DNA from: Bacteroidota bacterium | GTDB taxonomy: Bacteria > Bacteroidota > Bacteroidia > Chitinophagales > Chitinophagaceae | Direction of reading: 5' to 3' | Assembly: GCA_023433345.1 (NCBI GenBank) | Contig: JAEZDA010000017.1 | Location: 1 to 64,000, forward strand | Length of the DNA: 64,000 nucleotides | In this document: positions 1 to 8,121 of the stretch, piece by piece | How the letters are laid out: each line of letters begins with the position of its first letter | Numbering within the stretch: position 1 is the first letter of the stretch | The notes under the pieces: generated by a model | Told to the model about the DNA's origin: nothing | The model's database searches: none | The model's input: only the letters and a program-made list of their open reading frames with translations | Position numbers and translations under genes: made by a program

Positions 1-184
1 GGTGTAAGAGCGTCCACAATTGAGAATTTCCTTTCAGTATTATGTGCGCACCACGTCCACCATCGCCTCCGTCCGGGCCCCCTTTGGCAGTTAATTTGTT
101 GCGTAGAAAATGCTTACTGCCGGCGCCGCCGTGACCACTCCTGCAAAAAACCTTTATCTGGTCAACAAAATTTGATTTCTCCAT
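1..184 (-). CDS. obg: GTPase Obg, N-terminal fragment
   Basis: Reading the minus strand from the ATG at 184 gives [20 protein letters not shown] and then a glycine-rich stretch with [12 protein letters not shown]. This is the signature of the Obg glycine-rich fold, which precedes the GTPase domain. Obg is a ribosome-associated GTPase involved in late large-subunit assembly. Only about 61 codons are inside the window; the G domain lies beyond the left edge. It is transcribed away from the lipoprotein gene at 227. The Obg fold is very distinctive, so the call is firm despite the truncation. Confidence 0.93.
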   Translation of the reverse strand, partial: MEKSNFVDQIKVFCRSGHGGAGSKHFLRNKLTAKGGPDGGDGGRGAHIILKGNSQLWTLLH

Positions 185-226
185 TTAAACAAAGGTCAGA
201 AAAAATTATCCATTAAATTTATTAAC

Positions 227-715
227 ATGAGTTCCTTCATTAAACCGCTGATGCCTTTTTTTCTTTTTATCATTTCAGGTTGCGGTAACTCAAAAGTTGG
301 CAATGATGGCCATACTAAAAGTCAATTGGATACTTCGCAATCAATCCCCTTGCCAGATAGCATTAAGATCGGCAACAACTCAGAAATTGACACAATTGCT
401 GCCGGTGAGTTTAATAAGAATGGTCTAACAGGTAACCTCGAAAAAATTCCAGTTTGCCTGCAGGAGATGATAGCAAAGTTTTCAAAGGAACCGGTTACTA
501 ATCCTCCTCGTAAAGTTTTTCGGTATGAATACAATGGTCGGACGGTTTTTTATGTTCCTGCCCTTTGCTGCGATTTTTATTCCGATCTCTATGACAGGGA
601 TTGCAGGCTGATAGGTCATCCTGACGGAGGTTTTACAGGCAGAGGTGATGGAAGCTTTCCTGATTTCAACAAAATGAAAAAAGATGAGAAGCTGATCTGG
701 GAGGATAAACGTTAA
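227..715 (+). CDS. Small lipoprotein, Bacteroidota-specific family
   Basis: 162 residues. An N-terminal hydrophobic segment ends in the lipobox ISGC (Cys19), so the protein should be lipidated and anchored in a membrane. The C-terminal half carries a conserved-looking block, CCDFYSDLYDRDC followed by GHPDGG and GRGDG, with three close cysteines. This resembles a family of small Bacteroidota lipoproteins of unknown function (I believe DUF6970, from memory). It is divergent from obg and convergent with paaY. No function can be assigned. Confidence 0.7.
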   Translation: MSSFIKPLMPFFLFIISGCGNSKVGNDGHTKSQLDTSQSIPLPDSIKIGNNSEIDTIAAGEFNKNGLTGNLEKIPVCLQEMIAKFSKEPVTNPPRKVFRYEYNGRTVFYVPALCCDFYSDLYDRDCRLIGHPDGGFTGRGDGSFPDFNKMKKDEKLIWEDKR

Positions 716-731
716 TTCATATACGCAAGGT

Positions 732-1325
732 TCAATAGGAGCCTTCGTTCCAGGGCTTATAACTGGTATCGCCAGGTTTATAAAAATCAGGCACTTCTTT
801 TAAAGGCTCTGCACTCTTAAAAAATTGTTTCATTTCTCCGGGAAGATGTTGATATAATTCCGTGCCTTCAAACTTCCAACGTATCATCTCATCAGGAACG
901 TCCTTAATTTTTTTCGCAGGATTCCCCACTATTAAACTGCGGTTGCCGAAGATCTCTCCCTGTTTTATGAATGATAAGGCGCCAACTATACATTCATCAC
1001 CAAGAACCACATCGTCCATTATCACCGCGTTCATGCCGATAAGACAATTGCGGCCAACCTGGGCGCCGTGAATAATTGCACCGTGCCCGATGTGAGCGTT
1101 TTGTTTCAGAACAACAGTAGTGCCGGGAAACATATGGATCGTGCAGTTCTCCTGAACGTTGCATCCGTCTTCAATAATTATCTGTCCCCAATCTCCCCTG
1201 ATGGCTGCTCCCGGGCCTACATATACTTTTTTGCCGATAATTACATTACCAGTTACCGCCGCCTGTGGATGAACAAATGATGAATCATCTATTACAGGAA
1301 TAAATTCTTTGAATTGATAGATCAT
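732..1325 (-). CDS. paaY: PaaY-like hexapeptide-repeat thioesterase
   Basis: 197 residues, the usual PaaY length. Left-handed beta-helix hexapeptide repeats cover residues 10-150 (VIIGKKVYVGPGAAIRGDWG and later repeats), with the gamma-class carbonic anhydrase-type histidines (IHMFPG, AHIGHG, IIHG). PaaY hydrolyses dead-end CoA thioesters formed during aerobic phenylacetate degradation. It is the last gene of the paa cluster, 11 bp after paaI, and the context selects PaaY over a generic gamma-carbonic anhydrase. The C-terminal extension ending YKPWNEGSY fits PaaY. Confidence 0.85.
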   Translation of the reverse strand: MIYQFKEFIPVIDDSSFVHPQAAVTGNVIIGKKVYVGPGAAIRGDWGQIIIEDGCNVQENCTIHMFPGTTVVLKQNAHIGHGAIIHGAQVGRNCLIGMNAVIMDDVVLGDECIVGALSFIKQGEIFGNRSLIVGNPAKKIKDVPDEMIRWKFEGTELYQHLPGEMKQFFKSAEPLKEVPDFYKPGDTSYKPWNEGSY

Positions 1326-1336
1326 TGAAAGATTGA

Positions 1337-1756
1337 TTATTTCACCAACGGTTTCCCGGTGCGGAAACAGGTTCCTTTGAACAGCGCAACGAGGTGTTGA
1401 TGTTGATTATATACATGGATATGGTACAGTCCCGTCGTTTTTCCATTGTGTATTTCAGTTGCTTCCCCTGTAAGAGTATCGCCAACATGCACAGGCCTGG
1501 TAAAGTTGATAGAAGTATCCAGAGCAACTGAGAGGTTGTTCCTGTTATTGCATGCAAAAGCAAATGCACTGTCAGAAAACGAAAATGCAATTCCACCGTG
1601 CACAATTCCGAAGCCATTGATCATTTCAGGCCGAACTGTCATTTCTATCTTACTGTAGCCATCTCTTATTTCCAGCACTTTTATGCCAAGCCACTGGCTG
1701 AACAGGTCATGCTTCATCATATGATCAACTACCTGCGATGATGGTATGTTTTCCAA
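1337..1756 (-). CDS. paaI: PaaI hotdog-fold thioesterase
   Basis: 139 residues, matching PaaI. The hotdog signature GIVHGGIAFSFSDSAFAFAC is present; the HGG glycines and the following aspartate belong to the PaaI active site. The enzyme hydrolyses hydroxyphenylacetyl-CoA type thioesters, relieving CoA trapping if the ring-epoxide pathway stalls. It sits 10 bp downstream of paaG and 11 bp upstream of paaY, in one minus-strand transcript. Confidence 0.9.
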   Translation of the reverse strand: MENIPSSQVVDHMMKHDLFSQWLGIKVLEIRDGYSKIEMTVRPEMINGFGIVHGGIAFSFSDSAFAFACNNRNNLSVALDTSINFTRPVHVGDTLTGEATEIHNGKTTGLYHIHVYNQHQHLVALFKGTCFRTGKPLVK

Positions 1757-1766
1757 AATTGATTTT

Positions 1767-2543
1767 TTAATTTCCTTTAAAAAACGGATCTCTTTTTTCT
1801 ATAAAAGCGTTTACGCCTTCGCGGTAGTCATTGGATGCGCCGGCGATCATTTGATATTCATCCTCAAGTTTTAATTGGTCTTCGAGTGTGTTATCAAGGG
1901 AAGCATTCATGGCTTTTTTTGTGAGTGCAAGCCCAAGAGTAGGCATAGAAGCTATTTTTTGTGCAAGCCCTTCAGCAGATGACTGGAAGTTTTCATCTTC
2001 AAATACTTTGTAAATCATTCCCATTGCTTCTGCTTCCGCCGCGGAAATTTTATCGCCAAGCATCGCTATTGCCATTGCTTTTTGAAACCCTATAAGTCGT
2101 GGAAGAAAAAAGGTTCCGCCGCTATCCGGTACCAATCCTATTTTTGAAAAGGCCTGGATGAATGATGCCGAGGAAGAAGCGACAACAATATCGCAGCACA
2201 ATGCGATGTTTGCACCCGCTCCGGCTGAAACGCCATTTACCGCGGCAACAACTGGGATAGCGAGATTTCTGATCCTCAGAATGATCGGGTTATAATGTTC
2301 ACCGAGGATCTTGGAGAATGCAATAGGGTTATCACCGGATACCTCTCCAAGGTCTTGCCCGGCGGAGAAGGCTTTTCCGACACCCGTAAGCATTACACAC
2401 CGGATATTTTTATCATTAGAGATCTCGTCAAGGTATTGTTGAAGTAACAAAGACATTTCCCTGTTGAAAGAGTTAAACTTCTCCGGTCGGTTAAGCCTGA
2501 GTATGGCAAGCCCTCCTTTAGCTTCTTTAAGGATTGTGTTCAT
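1767..2543 (-). CDS. paaG: 1,2-epoxyphenylacetyl-CoA isomerase PaaG
   Basis: 258 residues of the crotonase superfamily. GKAFSAGQDL and GVSAGAGANIALCCDIVVA form the oxyanion hole and CoA site; KIGLVPDSGGTFFLPR carries the Asp in the place expected for PaaG rather than the Glu of ordinary hydratases. The tail SNDYREGVNAFIEKR closely follows the E. coli PaaG C-terminus as I recall it. PaaG converts ring-1,2-epoxyphenylacetyl-CoA to the oxepin. It follows paaD after 28 bp. A PaaF-type hydratase is the alternative, but the tail and the VPDSGG motif favour PaaG. Confidence 0.87.
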   Translation of the reverse strand: MNTILKEAKGGLAILRLNRPEKFNSFNREMSLLLQQYLDEISNDKNIRCVMLTGVGKAFSAGQDLGEVSGDNPIAFSKILGEHYNPIILRIRNLAIPVVAAVNGVSAGAGANIALCCDIVVASSSASFIQAFSKIGLVPDSGGTFFLPRLIGFQKAMAIAMLGDKISAAEAEAMGMIYKVFEDENFQSSAEGLAQKIASMPTLGLALTKKAMNASLDNTLEDQLKLEDEYQMIAGASNDYREGVNAFIEKRDPFFKGN

Positions 2544-2571
2544 AAACTAAAGTTAGGAATTAAGATCTCTG

Positions 2572-3063
2572 TCAGTGACATTTAAAATAGTCGAAAGGCT
2601 CGAGGCATTCTTTGCATTGATGTAAGGCCTTACATGCAGTTGATCCGAACCGGCTCAATAAAATCGTATTGGTTGAATGACAATGAGGGCACTCTTTAGG
2701 AAGGTCTGCTCCGCCCGATGAAGGATTTGGCGCTGCGATGCCATATTCTTCCAATTTTTTCTTCCCGTTTTCGGTCATCCATTCTGTTGTCCATGCCGGA
2801 GAAAGAACTGTTTTAACGGAAAAGTCGCTGATGTTATGAGAAAGCAGGCTGAGCCTGATCTGTGCGGCTATCATATCCATAGCCGGGCATCCGGAATATG
2901 TGGGAGTGATCTCTATGGTTACATAACCATCATCAACTTTGATGTTTCTCACAATGCCAAGATCTGTTATACTCAACACCGGAATTTCCGGATCGGGGAT
3001 CTGATCCAGAATTTTCATGATCGTTTCGGAGCTGTATTTATATGGGATCTTCTGATCTACCAT
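2572..3063 (-). CDS. paaD: Phenylacetyl-CoA epoxidase subunit PaaD (MIP18/DUF59 family)
   Basis: 163 residues. The N-terminal MIP18/DUF59 domain contains DPEIPVLSITDLGIVR and TPTYSGCPAMDM. The C-terminus is a cysteine-rich knuckle (CPHC, then AC, CKEC and a final C) likely to bind zinc or Fe-S. PaaD is thought to help mature the metal centre of the PaaABCE epoxidase. Its start overlaps the end of paaC by 7 nt, implying translational coupling. Confidence 0.92.
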   Translation of the reverse strand: MVDQKIPYKYSSETIMKILDQIPDPEIPVLSITDLGIVRNIKVDDGYVTIEITPTYSGCPAMDMIAAQIRLSLLSHNISDFSVKTVLSPAWTTEWMTENGKKKLEEYGIAAPNPSSGGADLPKECPHCHSTNTILLSRFGSTACKALHQCKECLEPFDYFKCH

Positions 3064-3839
3064 TCAGCATTCAGATAGGTTCTTTGCAAGTATTGCATTT
3101 CAGCAAGCATGTAGCCGAGGTGTTCAGTATGAACGCCGGATTTACCTCCTGTTTGTACGAATGTTTCAGCTGAAGGCATTTCCAACGTTGCTTTTTCAAA
3201 AACCTCTTCCACACTTTCTTTCCATCTTGAATAGAGGGACGGTATATCCACACCTGATACTTCATATTTTTCAAACGGTGCAGGCTGAAAAAGTTCACCT
3301 GTATACATCCACAATTTCCCGATGGCATTCTTCATTCTATCGTTACTCTCTTCCGTACCGTCGCCAAGCCTGATCACCCACTCGCTGCTCCATCTTACAT
3401 GATAGATAATTTCTTTTAGAGATTTTTCAGCAACTGCCGCGAGCTGCACGTCTGCAGAGTTTTGAAGTTCTTCAGAAAGTATCTTTTGAAATGAACTATA
3501 TAAAAACTGCCTAAGAACTGTTACAGCCCAGTCGCCTTTCGGGAGTTCAAGAAGAAGAAGGTTTAAAAATTCCCTTTCGGTTCTTAAATAAGCAAGGGAA
3601 TCTTCAGTTGCATTAATTGACGGGTCTGCCGCGTTTATTTTTTCGGCAGCATATTGATAAAGGAGCCTTGCCTGGCCAATAAGATCAAGTGTAATATTTG
3701 TGATGGCAATATCCTGTTCGAGAACAGGCCCGTGCCCGCACCACTCACCGTTACGTTGGGTAAGTATGAGGTTGTTATCTGCAAGATGAAGCAGGTATTG
3801 AATAAACAGGTCGTTCTTAATAATATTGTTTGCGCTCAT
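3057..3839 (-). CDS. paaC: Phenylacetyl-CoA epoxidase structural subunit PaaC
   Basis: 260 residues, an all-helical ferritin-like protein with the PaaC pattern: ADNNLILTQRNGEWCGHGPV near the N-terminus, IALTN-like ITNITLDLIGQARLLYQYA, and KEIIYHVRWSSEWVIRLGDG. PaaC pairs with PaaA in the monooxygenase core; it keeps the four-helix fold but not the catalytic di-iron site. It lies 19 bp after paaB and overlaps paaD by 7 nt. Confidence 0.93.
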   Translation of the reverse strand: MSANNIIKNDLFIQYLLHLADNNLILTQRNGEWCGHGPVLEQDIAITNITLDLIGQARLLYQYAAEKINAADPSINATEDSLAYLRTEREFLNLLLLELPKGDWAVTVLRQFLYSSFQKILSEELQNSADVQLAAVAEKSLKEIIYHVRWSSEWVIRLGDGTEESNDRMKNAIGKLWMYTGELFQPAPFEKYEVSGVDIPSLYSRWKESVEEVFEKATLEMPSAETFVQTGGKSGVHTEHLGYMLAEMQYLQRTYLNAEW

Positions 3840-3858
3840 TATTCTTTTAAAAAAATTA

Positions 3859-4242
3859 TTACATGTGTTTCACTTCCTCGGGAAGATCATAAAATGTGGG
3901 ATGCCGGTAAATTTTATCACCCGCCGGTTCAAACAGGCTTTCACTTTCTGAGGGATCTGAGGCATGAATGTTTTTACTTTCCACAACCCATATGCTTACT
4001 CCTTCCTGCCTGCGGGTATAAACGTCACGTGCATTTTCAATTGCCATGGTGGCGTCTGCCGCGTGAAGGCTGCCGGCGTGTTTATGATCGAGTCCCTGTT
4101 TGCTGCGGATAAAAACTTCCCAGAGGGTCCAGGTACTTTTGTCTCCTTCCAAACCGTTGTTTGATGCGGCATTTGCGTTACCTGCACCACCTGCATCCTC
4201 CGGGATATCTCCGTAAAAAAATTTCTTTACCTGTATATGCAT
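3859..4242 (-). CDS. paaB: Phenylacetyl-CoA epoxidase subunit PaaB
   Basis: 127 residues. The core, WTLWEVFIRSKQGLDHKHAG through SLHAADATMAIENARD to KIYRHPTFYDLPEEVKHM, is PaaB. E. coli PaaB is about 95 residues; here about 35 extra residues precede the core and include a Gly/Asn/Ala-rich stretch (EDAGGAGNANAASNNG). No internal Met offers a shorter start, so the extension is probably translated. PaaB holds PaaAC dimers together in the epoxidase. Confidence 0.92.
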   Translation of the reverse strand: MHIQVKKFFYGDIPEDAGGAGNANAASNNGLEGDKSTWTLWEVFIRSKQGLDHKHAGSLHAADATMAIENARDVYTRRQEGVSIWVVESKNIHASDPSESESLFEPAGDKIYRHPTFYDLPEEVKHM

Positions 4243-4263
4243 TTTGTAAAATTTAGATATTCA

Positions 4264-5205
4264 TCAGGCCGCCGCCTGGTTAATTTTCTTTTTCCGGGCA
4301 TGAGCAATCGCAGCTTCCCGCACCCATCTACCTTCCTCGTGTGCGTCTACGCGTGCCCGTAAGCGCTCCTTATTGCATGGTCCGTTACCTTTCACAACAT
4401 TCCAAAACTCATCCCAGTTTATTTCACCGAAGTCGTAATGTTTACGGCTTTCATTCCATTTTAGGTCAGGGTCTGGCAATGTCATTCCCAGCAGCTTTAC
4501 CTGTTCCGCGATCATATCCACAAAGTTTTGTCGCAATTCATCATTGGTTTTTCTTTTTATCTTCCATTTCATGCTTTGGTCGCTGTTAGTACTTTCACTG
4601 TCTTTCGGGCCAAACATCATAAGGCTCGGCCACCACCAACGGTTTATTGCATCCTGGCACATTGCTTTTTGTTCCTCTGTTCCTTTGCTGAGTACGAGGA
4701 GAGACTCAAACCCCTGGCGCTGATGAAAGCTTTCTTCTTTGCAAATTCTCACCATTGCCCTGGCGTAAGGTCCATAAGAGGTTCTGCACAACATTACCTG
4801 GTTCAGAATCGCTGCGCCATCCACCAGCCATCCTATCGCTCCCATATCGGCCCACGTTAAAGTAGGATAGTTAAAAATGGAAGAGTATTTCGCTTTACCT
4901 GAATGAAGGTCATCGATCATCTGGTCGCGGCTGGTGCCAAGCGTTTCCGCAGCGGAGTAGAGGTAGAGCCCGTGACCGGCCTCGTCCTGCACCTTGGCAA
5001 TAAGTATCGCCTTTCTTTTCAGGGAAGGCGCACGGGAGATCCAGTTGCCTTCCGGCAACATGCCCACTATTTCGCTGTGCGCATGCTGACTGATCTGCCG
5101 GGTATTTGTTTTGCGGTAAGCTTCAGGCATCCAGTCACGCGGCTCGATCTTTATTTCAGCATCAATTTTATCCTGGAACAATTTCTCAAGTTCTAATATA
5201 GACAT
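4264..5205 (-). CDS. paaA: Phenylacetyl-CoA epoxidase catalytic subunit PaaA
   Basis: 313 residues (E. coli about 309). It carries the bacterial multicomponent monooxygenase di-iron ligands: Glu45 (HAHSEIVG), the pair Glu75/His78 in QDEAGHG, and Glu158/His161 in KEESFHQRQ. It epoxidises the ring of phenylacetyl-CoA using electrons from PaaE. It is 49 bp downstream of paaE, and that gap contains a TetR-type palindrome and a promoter-like -7 box, so paaABCD-GIY can probably be transcribed separately from the regulator and paaE. Confidence 0.95.
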   Translation of the reverse strand: MSILELEKLFQDKIDAEIKIEPRDWMPEAYRKTNTRQISQHAHSEIVGMLPEGNWISRAPSLKRKAILIAKVQDEAGHGLYLYSAAETLGTSRDQMIDDLHSGKAKYSSIFNYPTLTWADMGAIGWLVDGAAILNQVMLCRTSYGPYARAMVRICKEESFHQRQGFESLLVLSKGTEEQKAMCQDAINRWWWPSLMMFGPKDSESTNSDQSMKWKIKRKTNDELRQNFVDMIAEQVKLLGMTLPDPDLKWNESRKHYDFGEINWDEFWNVVKGNGPCNKERLRARVDAHEEGRWVREAAIAHARKKKINQAAA

Positions 5206-5223
5206 AGCATCAATTTAGCGTTG

Positions 5224-5255
5224 TAAATATACAAAAAACTAACGGTTGTTAGTTT
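5224..5255 (-). promoter_or_regulatory. TetR operator and promoter upstream of paaA
   Basis: Positions 5236-5255 read AAACTAAC-GGTT-GTTAGTTT, a perfect 8-bp inverted repeat around 4 bp. The same 20-bp design recurs upstream of the tetR gene at 6935-6954. On the minus strand a Bacteroidota-like -7 box TATATTTA (5224-5231) lies just downstream, placing the palindrome between the -33 and -7 elements. It overlaps the paaE stop codon. Inference: this is the binding site of the TetR repressor encoded at 6332-6922. Confidence 0.75.
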
Positions 5256-6330
5256 AACGTGCATCAAAATCAATCAGAACCTTTTCGGAGCGTGGATGAG
5301 ATTGGCATGTAAGCACATAACCAGCCTCAACCTCATCTTCCTCCAGGGCATAGTTAACGTCCATATCAACCTTGCCTTCAATCACTTTAGCGCGGCAACT
5401 GCAGCATACACCTCCTTTACACGCATAAGGAAGATCGGCCCCCTGTTGCAGAGCCGCATCGAGAATGCTTTCACCGTTTTGAGCGAGGGCGAAATCAAAA
5501 GTTCTCCCGTCTAATTTTATCAAAATCTTACTCACCTTTCCGTCAGTTTTTGCATCCTGTACAGTTCCGGGCTTTTGTTTTTTAATTTCTCCCGGCACAG
5601 TAAAGAGTTCAAAATGGATTTTAGACTTCGGAATACCGAGTTGCTGGAGATAGGCGGAGCTTCCAAAGATCAAAGCTTCCGGCCCACAGATATAGATGTT
5701 ATCCATCTTTTTATAATCGATCAAAGTGCCCAGTGATGCCAGCTTTTGTTCGTCAATCCTTCCATGATGAATAGGGGCATCGGTAATTTCGCGGCTAAGA
5801 ATATTTATGAGGTTGAACCTGTCCAGGTATTTATTTTTCAGGCCTTCAAGCTCTTCAAAAAAGATGATCGAGTTGCGATTGCGATTTCCATAGATCAGTG
5901 TGAATGTGCTGCCGGGTACAACAGCCAGGGTATGTTTAATAATTGAGATCACCGGCGTTATCCCGCTTCCGGCGGCAATTGCAAGATTGTGTGTGGCATT
6001 TTCTGTTATGCGCGCGAAAAAATTTCCGGTAGGTGGCATCACGTCGAGCTCATCCCCGGCCTTCAACCCGGTATTTGCATAATTTGAGAAGATACCTCCT
6101 TCCATTGCTTTCACTGCCACCTTAAGTTCTTTCTCATGAGGTGCTGCACAAATAGAATACGATCTTCGTAATTCCTCTCCGTTTAACACCTGCCGTATTG
6201 TAATGTTCTGCCCTTCACGAAAGGCGAAGTATTCACCAAGCTCAGCGGGAACTTCAAAATTTATCGACACACAATCCGGCGTCTCTTTTTTTATTTGCCT
6301 GATCTTTAATTTATGAAAGTGTACTGCCAT
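5254..6330 (-). CDS. paaE: Phenylacetyl-CoA epoxidase reductase PaaE
   Basis: 358 residues: FAD-binding ferredoxin reductase domain (RRSYSICAAP near residue 55), NAD(P)-binding domain (AAGSGITPVISIIKHTL, YICGPEALI) and a C-terminal plant-type 2Fe-2S ferredoxin domain with CKGGVCCSC and a final Cys in VLTCQSHP. It passes electrons from NADPH to the PaaAC di-iron centre. It starts 1 bp after the regulator's stop region, so it is cotranscribed with the tetR gene, an arrangement that puts the reductase first in the cluster. Confidence 0.94.
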   Translation of the reverse strand: MAVHFHKLKIRQIKKETPDCVSINFEVPAELGEYFAFREGQNITIRQVLNGEELRRSYSICAAPHEKELKVAVKAMEGGIFSNYANTGLKAGDELDVMPPTGNFFARITENATHNLAIAAGSGITPVISIIKHTLAVVPGSTFTLIYGNRNRNSIIFFEELEGLKNKYLDRFNLINILSREITDAPIHHGRIDEQKLASLGTLIDYKKMDNIYICGPEALIFGSSAYLQQLGIPKSKIHFELFTVPGEIKKQKPGTVQDAKTDGKVSKILIKLDGRTFDFALAQNGESILDAALQQGADLPYACKGGVCCSCRAKVIEGKVDMDVNYALEEDEVEAGYVLTCQSHPRSEKVLIDFDAR

Positions 6331-6331
6331 C

Positions 6332-6922
6332 TTATTTGATTAATCCGTTTAACAACATTTTTGTCATATCGTCTTCAAGATCCTTTTCAGAAATACTTTT
6401 TTTGTTCCTGTGCCATGCTTCAAGCCCCCGCACGGTTGAGAGGATTGTAAGCACTGCCACATCTGAATTTACTTTTGAAAATTCCCCTCGTTTGATGCCT
6501 GATTCAACGATGGCCACCATCTTTTTTTCATAATTCTTTCTTTCCTGTAAAAAGCTTTTGAAGGCGGGAGCAGGAAGATGTTTCCATTCATGGCTGGCAA
6601 CATATTGCTCGTCGAAGTGAGAGATCATTATCCGGATATGATAACGAATAAGGCTTTCAAGCTTCATCGAAGATGATTTATTGCCCGAACTCACCTCTGC
6701 AATGTTCGCGATGTAACCTGAGGCAACCCCCGCGCAAATCAGCTCCAGGATCTCTGCCTTTGATGCGAAATGGTTGTACAGGCTCGGCGCTTCTATGTTC
6801 AGCGATTCTGCCAACTCCCGCATGCTTGAATTAGGATAACCTTTCTTACGAAACAGGCTGGCCGCTTTCCTTGCTATTATTTCCTTCCTGCCTTTCTTGT
6901 CGATTGCTTTGATCTTTGCCAT
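6332..6922 (-). CDS. TetR-family regulator of the paa cluster
   Basis: 196 residues. An N-terminal helix-turn-helix (GRKEIIARKAASLFRKKGYP, then SMRELAESLNIEAPSLYNHF) is followed by a ligand-binding helical domain. In other bacteria a PaaR/PaaX-type repressor senses phenylacetyl-CoA; this one is probably the functional equivalent because it heads the paa transcript and the same palindrome lies at its own promoter and at paaA. Autorepression is inferred from a -7 box lying inside the operator at 6935-6954. Confidence 0.88.
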   Translation of the reverse strand: MAKIKAIDKKGRKEIIARKAASLFRKKGYPNSSMRELAESLNIEAPSLYNHFASKAEILELICAGVASGYIANIAEVSSGNKSSSMKLESLIRYHIRIMISHFDEQYVASHEWKHLPAPAFKSFLQERKNYEKKMVAIVESGIKRGEFSKVNSDVAVLTILSTVRGLEAWHRNKKSISEKDLEDDMTKMLLNGLIK

Positions 6923-6933
6923 CTTGCAAATGC

Positions 6934-6955
6934 AAAACTAACGCATATTAGTTTT
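6934..6955 (-). promoter_or_regulatory. TetR operator overlapping the tetR promoter
   Basis: 6935-6954 reads AAACTAAC-GCAT-ATTAGTTT, an inverted repeat with the same arms and spacing as the site at 5236-5255 (one arm base differs). On the minus strand TAGTTTTG, a match to the -7 consensus TAnnTTTG, lies inside the palindrome 10 nt upstream of the tetR start codon. A bound repressor would block this promoter. Two sites with identical architecture in one cluster make chance unlikely. Confidence 0.75.
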
Positions 6956-7012
6956 TTTATCATAAATTAAACCTCGGCGGAATTACCTAATTTTGGCCGT
7001 CAATTTTTTAAT

Positions 7013-7885
7013 ATGCAATTGTCTCCTGTAGATACTTTTGAAACACTGTCCCCTGCTAAATTCAGGTCTGATTACTACAGCACCATGAAACCGGTTGTTA
7101 TAAAAGGTTTGGCCAAACAATGGCCTGCCTATACCAAATGGAACTGGGACTATTTCATTGATGCAGTCGGGGAGAAGGAGGTTGGCGTTTACAACAATGT
7201 GAAAAGCGACTCTTACACGCCGATAAATACCGCCGATGCATACATGAAATTTGGCGACTACCTGAGAAAAGTGAAAGCCGGTCCGCTTGATCTTCGAATC
7301 TTCCTGTTCAATATCTTTCAGCATGCGCCACAGTTAACAGCCGATTTCACCTGGCCGGATGAGTTCATGAAAGGCTATGTAAAAAAGTACCCGATGCTTT
7401 TTGTAGGCGGACAGGGTTCGATCACTCATATGCATTTCGACATCGATCTTAGTCATATTCTGCATACGCAGTTCATTGGAAAGAAGAGGGTGTTACTATT
7501 CCCTTACGAAGAGCAGCATAAACTGTATCGTAAACCATGGGAGGTGTTAAGCCTTGCAAATTTTGCAGGTTACAACAATAGTTTTGATTACCAGAATTTC
7601 CCGGCAGTAAAGCTGGCAAAAGGGTATGAAGTGATACTGGAGCACGGGGATACGCTTTTTATGCCCGCCGGCTACTGGCATCATATGGAATATATAGAAG
7701 CTGGTTTTGCCATGAGCCTGAGGGCTCTCCAGGAGGGGATCTCCGGGAAACTTCACGGGGTGTGGAATCTTTTTGGAATGCGGGGATTAGACACGTTGAT
7801 GAAAAAAACCGCGCCCCAGTGGTGGTTTGAGCGCAAAAGAAAGCAGGTTTACCGCGATGCGGAAAAGGAAATTTCCCGGATTTGA
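7013..7885 (+). CDS. Cupin-like (JmjC-type) Fe(II)/2-oxoglutarate oxygenase family protein
   Basis: 290 residues. The N-terminal half has PVVIKGLAKQWPAYTKWNWD, typical of cupin_8/JmjC-like proteins. Metal-ligand motif THMHFDIDLSH (His-x-Asp) is followed about 90 residues later by GDTLFMPAGYWHHMEY, supplying the distal His. Members are hydroxylases acting on protein or small-molecule substrates; the substrate here is unknown. A -7 box TAATTTTG lies at 6989-6996, so it is divergently transcribed from the paa regulator and is probably not part of that pathway. Confidence 0.8.
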   Translation: MQLSPVDTFETLSPAKFRSDYYSTMKPVVIKGLAKQWPAYTKWNWDYFIDAVGEKEVGVYNNVKSDSYTPINTADAYMKFGDYLRKVKAGPLDLRIFLFNIFQHAPQLTADFTWPDEFMKGYVKKYPMLFVGGQGSITHMHFDIDLSHILHTQFIGKKRVLLFPYEEQHKLYRKPWEVLSLANFAGYNNSFDYQNFPAVKLAKGYEVILEHGDTLFMPAGYWHHMEYIEAGFAMSLRALQEGISGKLHGVWNLFGMRGLDTLMKKTAPQWWFERKRKQVYRDAEKEISRI

Positions 7886-8090
7886 AAAAAATGTCAAAAA
7901 AATTATAAACTTTAAGGAAAAGTATTACTTTTACAGCCTGCTCTGATAGCCCTTCCAATATTATCTTATCAAAGGACCGGTCAAGATTTCACTATCCTGC
8001 GTCACCGCAATTCACATTTGTATTTTTTTGTTTTTTATTGAATTATAATAGCCTCAAAACTTTTTTTCTTGTGGTTTCAGAGGTAAGCAA

Positions 8091-8121
8091 GGCCGGTGAT
8101 TTTTATCACTGGCCATCTTTT
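8091..8121 (+). terminator. Hairpin followed by T-rich tract
   Basis: GGCCGGTGAT (8091-8100) pairs with ATCACTGGCC (8105-8114) around TTTT, with one G-T pair, and is followed by ATCTTTTTTT. It can end plus-strand transcription from the cupin gene about 200 nt upstream. The 7886-8090 gap shows nothing else recognisable. Confidence 0.6.

Noticed and set aside
2544..2557. AAACTAA-AGTTAG just upstream of the paaG start, resembling the TetR operator
   Set aside because: The two arms abut and overlap instead of being separated by 4 bp, and no promoter is visible; treated as a chance half-site.
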